Part shown: in pieces, positions 1 to 5,585 of the stretch | Layout: each line of letters starts with the position of its first letter | How positions within the stretch are numbered: position 1 is the first letter of the stretch | Assembly (NCBI GenBank): GCA_947478975.1 | Contig: CANJYI010000057.1 | Span: 1 to 10,534 of the forward strand | Length of the DNA: 10,534 bases | Origin: Chthoniobacteraceae bacterium | GTDB taxonomy: Bacteria > Verrucomicrobiota > Verrucomicrobiia > Chthoniobacterales > Chthoniobacteraceae | Direction of reading: 5' to 3' | Notes under the pieces: model-generated | The model's database searches: none | Seen by the model: only the letters and a program-made list of their open reading frames with translations | What the model was told of the DNA's origin: nothing | Program-made: the position numbers and the translations under genes

Positions 1-293
1 CGGTCACACGGGATCGCCGCCGAAGCCACCAATTTCAAGTCCTTCTGTGCAAGCACCTCGTCCACGGATCGCAGCGCTTTGACGCCGGGAAAAGTCTGGC
101 AAAACTTCTCCACCTTCACCGGGTCCGGATCATACACATAACGCAGCTCTCCCCCCGCCTCAGTCAACCCCCGGCACTGTCCATAGATGTGGCCGTGATC
201 AAGCGCCACGGCGGCAAACGGAAACTCCCCTGCAGCAACCACAGGCGATGGCTTTCCAACAGGCGCGTAATTCATTCCATCAGACTTCTGCAT
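1..293 (-). CDS. Gfo/Idh/MocA-family oxidoreductase, N-terminal part (runs off the left edge)
   Basis: Ninety-seven codons are visible from an ATG at 293-291 to the window edge, with no stop. After a short leader the protein reads FAAVALDHGHIYGQ, then GLTEAGGEL-RYVYDPDPVKVEKF and, near the edge, LVASAAIPCDR. This is the pattern of the NAD(P)-binding Rossmann domain of Gfo/Idh/MocA oxidoreductases of the DHxHIYG type: a first beta strand and helix, then an acidic strand end (YDPDP) that binds the cofactor ribose, then the (S)AAIP strand. Family members oxidise or reduce sugars and related polyols; the substrate cannot be told from this fragment. A second in-frame ATG at 275-273 is an alternative start. 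The first is preferred because GGGGA lies just upstream of it on the coding strand. The gene diverges from the phosphoribosyltransferase gene. Confidence 0.8.
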   Translation of the reverse strand, partial: MQKSDGMNYAPVGKPSPVVAAGEFPFAAVALDHGHIYGQCRGLTEAGGELRYVYDPDPVKVEKFCQTFPGVKALRSVDEVLAQKDLKLVASAAIPCD

Positions 294-515
294 AGTCCCC
301 AAGACTGCCCCCCGGAGGCAGTCAGTGTCACGCCAGCACCCGCTAAGACGGCGGATTTCTGCAAATTTTTCAAACCTTCGCCCCCCCCAAATCCGCAGCG
401 AAGGGTGTCTGCCCTCCACCCCACTCACTCCAGAGCCCCCCCTCCAGCCCAGCGGATCCCCAAAACAGCAAAACCTTCCTCCTCGGTTTCTCCACAAGCT
501 CCTCCCAGCAAAACC
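294..515. other. Divergent intergenic region, pyrimidine-rich
   Basis: These 222 bases separate the divergent oxidoreductase and phosphoribosyltransferase genes and should hold both promoters, but I see no convincing -35/-10 pair. Features seen are a 7-bp inverted repeat at 303-323, a run of eight C at 381-388, and long C/A-rich stretches (about 395-515). The plus-strand phosphoribosyltransferase frame stays open through the whole region, but the conceptual extension is proline- and serine-rich and unlike the family, so I treat it as non-coding. Confidence 0.5.
303..323. promoter_or_regulatory. Small perfect inverted repeat upstream of the oxidoreductase start
   Basis: GACTGCC at 303-309 and GGCAGTC at 317-323 form a perfect 7-bp stem around a 7-base C/G-rich loop. 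On the oxidoreductase mRNA it would lie only about 10 nt upstream of the start codon, next to the GGGGA ribosome-binding sequence. It could be a transcription-factor operator or a leader hairpin. It has no T-run and is not placed as a terminator of any gene here. A functional role is only inferred. Confidence 0.3.
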
Positions 516-1271
516 ATGAAAACGCGCACCCAGCCCTTTGAAGACCGTCAAGAGGCAGCTCTCTGTCTGGCCGACACCCTTTCCGACCTCGCCCTCTCCC
601 CCTGGCCTCCAAGGAATTCCGAACCCAACAAAGGAGGAACCTCACACACCGTCATTCTTGGGCTCACCCGCGGCGGAGTCCCGCTGGCCCATACCCTAGC
701 CCATCAACTCAACCTGCCGTTTGACATCCTTGTCGTGCGCAAGCTGCCCGCCCCGGGCAATCCCGAACTGGCCATGGGCGCCATCTCCGAGCACGGCGCC
801 GAAGTCCTCAACGAAGACATCCTCCGCTGGATCGTGGACGCGGAGGAGACGCTCGCCAGCGTCTGCGCCAGAGAGGAAGTGGAACTCGAGCGCAGGGTGC
901 GTCTTTACAGGGGCGGCCGGAAAAGCCACCCCCTGGCTGGAAACCATGTGGTGCTCGTCGACGACGGCGCCGCCACCGGTGCCACCATGAAGGCGGCCAT
1001 CGCGGCAGCACGCAAAGCCGGGGCGGCGCGCGTGACGGTAGCCCTTCCGGTGGCCCCAAAGGAAACCTGTGAGGAGCTTGCTGCCGAGGCCGACGAAGTC
1101 CGCTGTCCGTGGCAGCCGGACTGGTTTCAATCCGTGGGCGCCTGTTACAGACACTTTCCACAGGTCAGCGACACCCAGGTGCAAGAGGCCCTAGGTCTCC
1201 CCGGGGAACGTTCCAAAGCAAGCCACCCAGCTGCCTCCGCGCCAAAAGCCCAACACCCCCTCCCGTTCTAG
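516..1271 (+). CDS. Phosphoribosyltransferase-domain protein (COG1926 type)
   Basis: A protein of 251 residues with the type I PRTase fold. Visible landmarks are LGLTRGGVPLAH (about residues 48-59), LVVRKLPAPGNPELAMGAI (about 72-90), LYRGGR (130-135) and the PRPP-binding loop VVLVDDGAATGATM (about 145-158), whose paired aspartates and TGAT bind the ribose-5-phosphate of PRPP. The order and spacing match the 'predicted phosphoribosyltransferase' COG1926 group (about 210-230 residues), whose substrate is not settled. The C-terminal 20 or so residues (from GLPGER) form a low-complexity A/P/S-rich tail beyond the usual end. The start at 516 was chosen because family similarity begins there; an upstream in-frame ATG at 189 would add 109 non-family residues and run antisense over the oxidoreductase start. 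There is no clear Shine-Dalgarno. The gene is convergent with mqnA, and its TAG stop sits in the CTAG that borders the MITE-like element. Confidence 0.85.
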   Translation: MKTRTQPFEDRQEAALCLADTLSDLALSPWPPRNSEPNKGGTSHTVILGLTRGGVPLAHTLAHQLNLPFDILVVRKLPAPGNPELAMGAISEHGAEVLNEDILRWIVDAEETLASVCAREEVELERRVRLYRGGRKSHPLAGNHVVLVDDGAATGATMKAAIAAARKAGAARVTVALPVAPKETCEELAAEADEVRCPWQPDWFQSVGACYRHFPQVSDTQVQEALGLPGERSKASHPAASAPKAQHPLPF

Positions 1272-1495
1272 GGCGTGTCCACGGTCAATCACGGCTGGGT
1301 TCGGGATGGGAAGCTCGCAGCCGCGCCAGCTCATAATATATAAATAACTTATTCAGAATTACATATGCAGATTTTACAGATTTACCAGATGAGAAGAAAC
1401 CACGCGAAGCATCTGTGAACATCTTTTTCATCTGCGGATGACTGCCCGTTCCGTGAGGAGTCGGTGGAAAGTAACCCACCGTGAACGAGCCCTAG
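1268..1495. mobile_element. MITE-like element, 220 bp, flanked by CTAG
   Basis: The segment 1272-1491 has imperfect terminal inverted repeats: GGCGTGTCCACGGT at 1272-1285, and on the other strand GGCTCGTTCACGGT at 1491-1478 (11 of 14 identical). CTAG sits directly outside both ends (1268-1271 and 1492-1495) and could be a target-site duplication. No credible protein is encoded inside. The middle (about 1332-1362) is markedly AT-rich compared with the flanks. These are the marks of a miniature inverted-repeat transposable element moved by a transposase encoded elsewhere. A CTAG-type target recalls IS5-family preferences, but that link is inference. The left CTAG supplies the TAG stop of the phosphoribosyltransferase gene, and the right one supplies the TAG stop of mqnA. 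Confidence 0.55.
1363..1440. repeat. Internal imperfect palindrome of CAGAT/ATCTG words
   Basis: The left arm carries ATATGCAGATTTTACAGAT (1363-1381). The right arm carries ATCTGTGAACATC and CATCTGCGGATG (1411-1440). The arms are imperfect reverse complements, with further ATC and GAT words between them. The style recalls the dispersed 'CAGATTACACAGAT / ATCTGTG..ATCTGCGGAT' intergenic repeats I know from several environmental bacterial genomes. It could fold as a long imperfect hairpin between two convergent genes, and so might act as a bidirectional terminator; that role is inference. Confidence 0.4.
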
Positions 1496-2322
1496 ACAAA
1501 CTCCACACGCTCACGCCCACGCGCCACGTGGCCGCCCTGCTCCAATTCCGATGAAAAACGCTCCATTCCGGCCACCTCCCCGGCCCCAAGCCCAAAACGG
1601 ATGTTTTCCGTCAAATAGCGGAGTGCAAGGGCCGCGGGAATCTCCCGCTGCCCGGCGGCAATGTCCCCCACCTGCGCAACCCCAAGGGCAGCAGCCTCCC
1701 GAAAAGCCTGAGCCACCGCCTCGGCCCGGGGCAGTTCCCTGCGCAACACCCAAACCGCGTAGACAAACGGCAACCCGGTCCATTCGGTCCACGCCTGGCC
1801 CAGATCCCAAAACCGGACCCCGTCCGGTTCGTGGCGCAGCCGAAAATCAATGGCCTGGTTCCCAATCAGGAGCCGCCCCCGAAACCGCATGGCCTCACAA
1901 TCCTGAGGCGTCACCTCGGGGTCGAGCAGCGGCAGGGAGCGCCGCAGACTCCCCGCGGCAAGGACCTGAAAAAGGTGCACGGAGGTCAAGGAGGCGGGGT
2001 CTGCCAGTACCGCATCGAGACGATCCAGGGGCTCGGTGTGGGCCACATAGACGCTGTAAACGGGGCCCTCACTGGCGATGGCAACGCCTCGGACCACCCG
2101 GTAGCGTTCAGGCGAGCGGAGCACCTCAAAGACGGGCACCAAGGCGGCGTCCAGAGCGCCCTCCCTGAGCCTGGCGGCAAGCGTCCCGGGGTGGGCCAGA
2201 TAAACGTCCTGCCCGCCGGGGGTGCCACCCGCAGAGGGGCGGAAGCAGTGGATGAGCGGGCGGCTGTTGAGGTACTGCACACAGCCGATGCGCAGTCCTT
2301 CGAGGGCGGGAAACGGGGTCAT
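1492..2322 (-). CDS. mqnA: Chorismate dehydratase MqnA (futalosine menaquinone pathway)
   Basis: MqnA removes water from chorismate to give 3-[(1-carboxyvinyl)oxy]benzoate, the first committed step of the futalosine route to menaquinone in the cytoplasm. The 276-residue length is usual. The N-terminus LRIGCVQYLNSRPL (about residues 10-23) is the family hallmark (IGxVxYLNSxPL), in a periplasmic-binding-protein-like fold. Further family-like stretches are ALVPVFEVLRS (about 60-70), the GRLLIGNQAI strand, FRLRHEP and FWDLGQAWTEWTGLPFVYAVW in the middle, and a C-terminal LRYLTENIRFGLG helix. The ATG overlaps the TGA of mqnE (ATGA), so its translation is very probably coupled to mqnE. The product of MqnA is the substrate of MqnE, consistent with one operon. 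The TAG stop lies in the CTAG at the right edge of the MITE-like element. Confidence 0.93.
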   Translation of the reverse strand: MTPFPALEGLRIGCVQYLNSRPLIHCFRPSAGGTPGGQDVYLAHPGTLAARLREGALDAALVPVFEVLRSPERYRVVRGVAIASEGPVYSVYVAHTEPLDRLDAVLADPASLTSVHLFQVLAAGSLRRSLPLLDPEVTPQDCEAMRFRGRLLIGNQAIDFRLRHEPDGVRFWDLGQAWTEWTGLPFVYAVWVLRRELPRAEAVAQAFREAAALGVAQVGDIAAGQREIPAALALRYLTENIRFGLGAGEVAGMERFSSELEQGGHVARGRERVEFV

Positions 2323-3461
2323 GCCGTGGCCGCGGGTACGGGTGCCAGAGACTCGGCCGGCAACTGGCGGTACCAGGTGTCGCGGGCAACCGGGATGCGG
2401 CCCGCTTCGCGAATGGCCTTCTCAAAGGCGGCCTGTGTCTGGCCCACGGGGGTTTTGGCGCCGGCCATGTGAAAAATTTTCTCCTCCATGATGGTGCCGT
2501 GCAGGTCGTCGACCCCGTAGTTGAGGGAAAGCGCGGCCAAGGGCAGTCCAAAGCTGATCCAATAGGCGGTGATATGATCGAAGTTATCCAGGTAAATCCG
2601 GCTTGCCGCCAGGGTGCGAAGCTCCTCGACGGCCGTGGCGGGGGCAATGTGCGCCATGTCGGTGGTTTCTGGCACAAAGGCGAAGGGGATGAATGCGGTG
2701 AACCCCCCGGTGCGGTCCTGAAGTTCGCGCAACCGGCTCAAATGGTCGACACGCTGCTCAAGGGTTTCCACGTGCCCAAAAAGCATCGTGGCGGTGCTGC
2801 GCATGCCCATCCGGTGCCAAGTCTCGTGGACCTCCAGCCATTCCTCGGCGCTCTCCTTTCCCCGACAAATCCGGTCCCGGACAACCGGATCAAAGATTTC
2901 AGCCCCGCCGCCGGTGATGGCGCCGAGGCCCGCAGACCGGAGGATCTCCAGGGTTTCAGCGACAGTCTTCTTGAAGACCCGCTCCGCAAGGTGGCGGATT
3001 TCGATGGCGGTAAACGCCTTGAGAAAAAGGTTTGGATCCAACGAACGCAGCGTCTGGAGCAGTTCGACATACCAGCTGGCGGCGAGTGTGGGGTGGAGCC
3101 CGCCCACCATGTGGACCTCGGTGATCCCGTGCTCAAGGCCCTGCCTGACTTTGTCCGCCATCTCCTGAATGGACAGTTCAAAGGCGTGGGCCTCCCGCTT
3201 TTTGGCGCCGAAGGCGCAGAACTGGCAGGAGAGAATGCAGACGTTGGAATAGTTGACGTACAGGTTCCGAATGTAGGTCGCGAAATTGCCGTTTTTGCGT
3301 TCCCTCAACACATTGGCGATCGTGCCGAGTGCGTTGAGATCCCGGTGACTGAAAAGAACGAGCGCCTCTTCGTCCCCGACCCGCTCGCCCGCGAGCACCT
3401 TTTCATAAATGGGTCGGAGATCGCCCGGAAGAAGGCGCGCGGCTGGAGGATTGGAGTGCAC
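2319..3461 (-). CDS. mqnE: Aminofutalosine synthase MqnE (radical SAM)
   Basis: MqnE is a radical SAM enzyme that joins the MqnA product to the adenosyl group of S-adenosylmethionine to make aminofutalosine. The protein has 380 residues, normal for the family. The [4Fe-4S] motif CxxxCxxC is seen at Cys75, Cys79 and Cys82 in NYSNVCILSCQFCAF. Other family landmarks follow: HMVGGLHP (about 117-124), ITGGGAEIF (about 182-190), RSTATMLFGHVET (about 221-233), LRELQDRTGGFTAFIP (about 244-259), LDNFDHITAYW, and GVDDLHGTIMEEKIFHMAGA. The GGGAEIF and DDLHGT blocks point to MqnE over MqnC. The start is GTG at 3461-3459, with AGGA seven bases upstream and an in-frame TAG four codons before it, which rules out a longer form. 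It overlaps mqnA by four bases (ATGA) and diverges from the permease gene. Other pathway genes (mqnB, mqnC, mqnD) are not in this window. Confidence 0.94.
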   Translation of the reverse strand: MHSNPPAARLLPGDLRPIYEKVLAGERVGDEEALVLFSHRDLNALGTIANVLRERKNGNFATYIRNLYVNYSNVCILSCQFCAFGAKKREAHAFELSIQEMADKVRQGLEHGITEVHMVGGLHPTLAASWYVELLQTLRSLDPNLFLKAFTAIEIRHLAERVFKKTVAETLEILRSAGLGAITGGGAEIFDPVVRDRICRGKESAEEWLEVHETWHRMGMRSTATMLFGHVETLEQRVDHLSRLRELQDRTGGFTAFIPFAFVPETTDMAHIAPATAVEELRTLAASRIYLDNFDHITAYWISFGLPLAALSLNYGVDDLHGTIMEEKIFHMAGAKTPVGQTQAAFEKAIREAGRIPVARDTWYRQLPAESLAPVPAATA

Positions 3462-3591
3462 AGCCCCATCCTAGGCCGCGCGGGAAACCTTTTCAACGCA
3501 GGAGCGCCCCCCCTTTGGCCGCGCCTCGCTCCGTCCAAAGGACTGGGCGGCTCCGGCTCTCGGCACGTGCGCGAAAACCGGAGGGCCCTTT
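3462..3591. promoter_or_regulatory. Divergent promoter region between mqnE and the permease gene
   Basis: These 130 bases must carry the transcription starts of the mqnEA operon (leftward) and, unless it is read from further away, of the permease gene (rightward). CCTTTGG at 3512-3518 and CCAAAGG at 3535-3541 form a perfect 7-bp inverted repeat with a 16-base spacer, a possible operator or hairpin. A run of seven C lies at 3507-3513. I cannot assign -35/-10 boxes with confidence. Confidence 0.35.
3580..3585 (+). promoter_or_regulatory. Ribosome-binding site of the permease gene
   Basis: GGAGGG lies six bases before the GTG at 3592-3594. It is the best Shine-Dalgarno sequence in the window and fixes the unusual GTG start of the permease. 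Confidence 0.65.
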
Positions 3592-5331
3592 GTGCGTGAG
3601 CTTCCTCATGCGCTGGGCGCGCCCGGGGCCAGACCCCGGCTCCGGTGGCTGGATTTCCTGCTTCTAGCCGCCGTAGCCTCCCTGCTCTGGAGCCTCCAGA
3701 ATCTGGGAGCCGGAATGCTCGCACCCCTTGATGTCTCTCAAAAGCCTCTGGACCAGAACATTTCGAGCCTCCCCTATTACGCCGGCAGAACGGTCCTGCG
3801 CATGTGGATTGCTTTCGGCTTTTCACTCACCTTCGCCTTGGGCACTGGTTATGCCGCAGCGCACAACCGATGGGCGCGGGCCATTCTCTTGCCTCTGCTC
3901 GACGTGCTCCAGTCGGTGCCCGTCCTCGGCTTCCTTTCCGCCACGGCGCCGCTCTTTCTGGGGCTCTTCCCCCACAGCCTTCTTGGAATGGAATGCGCCA
4001 GCATCTTTGCTATTTTTACCGGGCAAACGTGGAACCTGTGTTTCGCCTTTTACCAATCCCTCAGAAGCCTGCCAGCGGATTTACAAGAGGCCACGCACGT
4101 CTGTCACCTCAACCGATGGCAGCGGTTCACTGTTCTGGAACTCCCCGCAGCTGCAAACAACCTCGTGTGGAATGCGATGCTCTCCTTCGGGGGAGGCTGG
4201 TTTTTTGTCGTCCAAAGCGAGGCGGTCACCGTCCTGCAACAGCGCATCCAACTGCCCGGACTCGGCTCCCTGATGGCGGCCTCACTGGATACCGCCGATA
4301 CATCGGGGGCGCTGCGGGCCATAGCCGCTATGCTGGCCGTCATCCTGCTCACCGACCAACTGGTCTGGCGTCCGCTTCTGGACTGGTCGGAAAAGTTTAA
4401 GCTAGAGCTTTTATCCGGCAACTCCAAGCCCCGGTCGCCGGTGTATCGACTGCTGCAGGCCTCGCGTCTACCCGCCTGGCTCGAAGCCAATATCGCAGCC
4501 CCCATCAGACGCCGGAACTGGGCAAACCTCCAAAAAACGCTCCCCAGAGCCGCCTCCGCCCTGAAAGCCCTCTGGGGCCTGTGTCGCATCGGCGCCCTCT
4601 GTGCGCTGAGCGTGCTCTCATTGCTCGCCATAAAAAGCACCGCCGGCGCCCTCCCCCTCCTTCTGCACGAACTTCAGGACGTGGACCTCCCAAGGATAGT
4701 GTGGTTGTCCGCTCTGACCCTCCTGCGTGTGCTGCTCATGACCGCGCTTGCCTCGGCCATTTGGGTCCCGGTGGCCGTCATGCTCGGGCAATCCCGGCGT
4801 GCAACCCGCGTGCTCCAGCCTCTTTTTGAAATGGCGGCGTCGTTTCCGGTGAACATGACCTTTCCCTTCATCGTCGGCTTCTTTGTTTCCCACCACGTTT
4901 CAATGAATTGGGGAAGCATCCTGCTGCTCGCCCTTGGGCCGCAGTGGTACATCTTGTTCAACGTCACCGGCGGCGCAGCCTCCATTCCAAACGACCTGCG
5001 CGAGGCCGCCAAATGCTATGGCCTCCGGGGTGTCAGCCGCTGGAAGTTCCTGCTGCTTCCCGCGGTTTTTCCTGCCTGGGTTACAGGCGCCTGCACGGCA
5101 GCAGGAGCAGCCTGGAACGCCAGTATCGTTGCAGAAGTGGCCACGTGGGGAAGCACCACCCTGAAGGCCGAGGGGTTGGGCAGCCTGATCGCCGAGGCAA
5201 CGCAAAAAGACAACGGCGGGGAGCTTGCCGCCGGAGTTGGGATGATGGCGCTCCTGGTCGTGCTGATGAACAAACTGCTGTGGCGGCCCCTCTACGCGTT
5301 GGCAGAGAGCCGCTTTGGCCTCGGCGCGTGA
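3592..5331 (+). CDS. Duplicated ABC-transporter permease (COG4986 type)
   Basis: An inner-membrane ABC importer subunit of 579 residues in which two permease domains are fused, so one chain could form the whole membrane channel. Each half has a cytoplasmic EAA-type loop for the ATPase: LQEATHVCHLNRWQRFTVLELP (about 164-185), and LREAAKCYGLRGVSRWKFLLLP (about 469-490). Hydrophobic segments are clear at about 20-38, 70-90, 110-128, 243-256, 332-350, 373-398, 421-455 and 548-562. Blocks such as LDVLQSVPVLGFL, IFTGQTWNL and GGGWFFVVQSE match the 'ABC-type anion transport system, duplicated permease component' group, related to nitrate/sulfonate/bicarbonate importers; the substrate is unknown. The start is GTG with a good Shine-Dalgarno. 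The gene usually sits beside its ATPase gene, but none is present here: the next gene downstream is a TpsB after a 254-bp gap. ATPase and binding protein must be encoded elsewhere or be shared. Confidence 0.85.
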   Translation: MRELPHALGAPGARPRLRWLDFLLLAAVASLLWSLQNLGAGMLAPLDVSQKPLDQNISSLPYYAGRTVLRMWIAFGFSLTFALGTGYAAAHNRWARAILLPLLDVLQSVPVLGFLSATAPLFLGLFPHSLLGMECASIFAIFTGQTWNLCFAFYQSLRSLPADLQEATHVCHLNRWQRFTVLELPAAANNLVWNAMLSFGGGWFFVVQSEAVTVLQQRIQLPGLGSLMAASLDTADTSGALRAIAAMLAVILLTDQLVWRPLLDWSEKFKLELLSGNSKPRSPVYRLLQASRLPAWLEANIAAPIRRRNWANLQKTLPRAASALKALWGLCRIGALCALSVLSLLAIKSTAGALPLLLHELQDVDLPRIVWLSALTLLRVLLMTALASAIWVPVAVMLGQSRRATRVLQPLFEMAASFPVNMTFPFIVGFFVSHHVSMNWGSILLLALGPQWYILFNVTGGAASIPNDLREAAKCYGLRGVSRWKFLLLPAVFPAWVTGACTAAGAAWNASIVAEVATWGSTTLKAEGLGSLIAEATQKDNGGELAAGVGMMALLVVLMNKLLWRPLYALAESRFGLGA

Positions 5332-5585
5332 CGAACCCTCAGAACTGGGACGATAGCAGGCGGCCGGTGGGTGGCCCCGCATCAGGGAGGGCATTGTACC
5401 TCGGCACGTCCTGGTGCGCAGTGTGCCGTCGGCTCATAAACTTTACCGGGCCAATCCTGCTCCATTGCTCAACACTCGCTTCCAAAATAGTGTGGACTCA
5501 TTAGGCGAACGCTTGTGAGCGGCTGCACACCCCGGGCTGTGATTCCGAGATTGGCATCCGCTCGGCGCCAGCCACCTGCCACCGA
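5332..5585. other. Intergenic region between the permease and tpsB genes
   Basis: No gene is seen in these 254 bases. CGGCAC at 5402-5407 and GTGCCG at 5423-5428 pair as a 6-bp stem with a 15-base loop and no T-run, at best a weak terminator. A less GC-rich stretch at about 5430-5500 is the most likely site of the tpsB promoter. TTGCTC (5465-5470) followed 15 bases later by AATAGT (5486-5491) is a poor sigma-70-like pair, which I would not rely on. Confidence 0.35.

Noticed and set aside
381..388. Eight-C run upstream of the phosphoribosyltransferase as a promoter-switch tract
   Set aside because: It lies in a generally C-rich intergenic stretch, with no promoter elements that its length would space.
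189..515. N-terminal extension of the phosphoribosyltransferase frame to an ATG at 189
   Set aside because: The added 109 residues are Pro/Ser/Arg-rich, unlike the family, and the first third is antisense to the oxidoreductase N-terminus. The ATG at 516 fits the family start.
1285..1479. A 64-codon minus-strand open frame inside the MITE-like element
   Set aside because: It is composed of the inverted-repeat sequence itself, has no domain or good ribosome site, and is best seen as a chance frame in a repeat.
1551..2472. Overlapping plus-strand frames of 205 and 213 codons opposite mqnA
   Set aside because: They are antisense to mqnA, Pro/Arg/Gly-rich and without family resemblance.
2469..3599. 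A 376-codon open frame on the plus strand opposite mqnE
   Set aside because: It lies almost entirely antisense to mqnE, a well-conserved radical SAM gene. Its protein has no recognisable domain and is a typical shadow of a GC-rich codon pattern.
5402..5428. CGGCAC/GTGCCG hairpin as a terminator for the permease gene
   Set aside because: The stem is only 6 bp, the loop is 15 bases and no U-run follows, so I would not call it a terminator.
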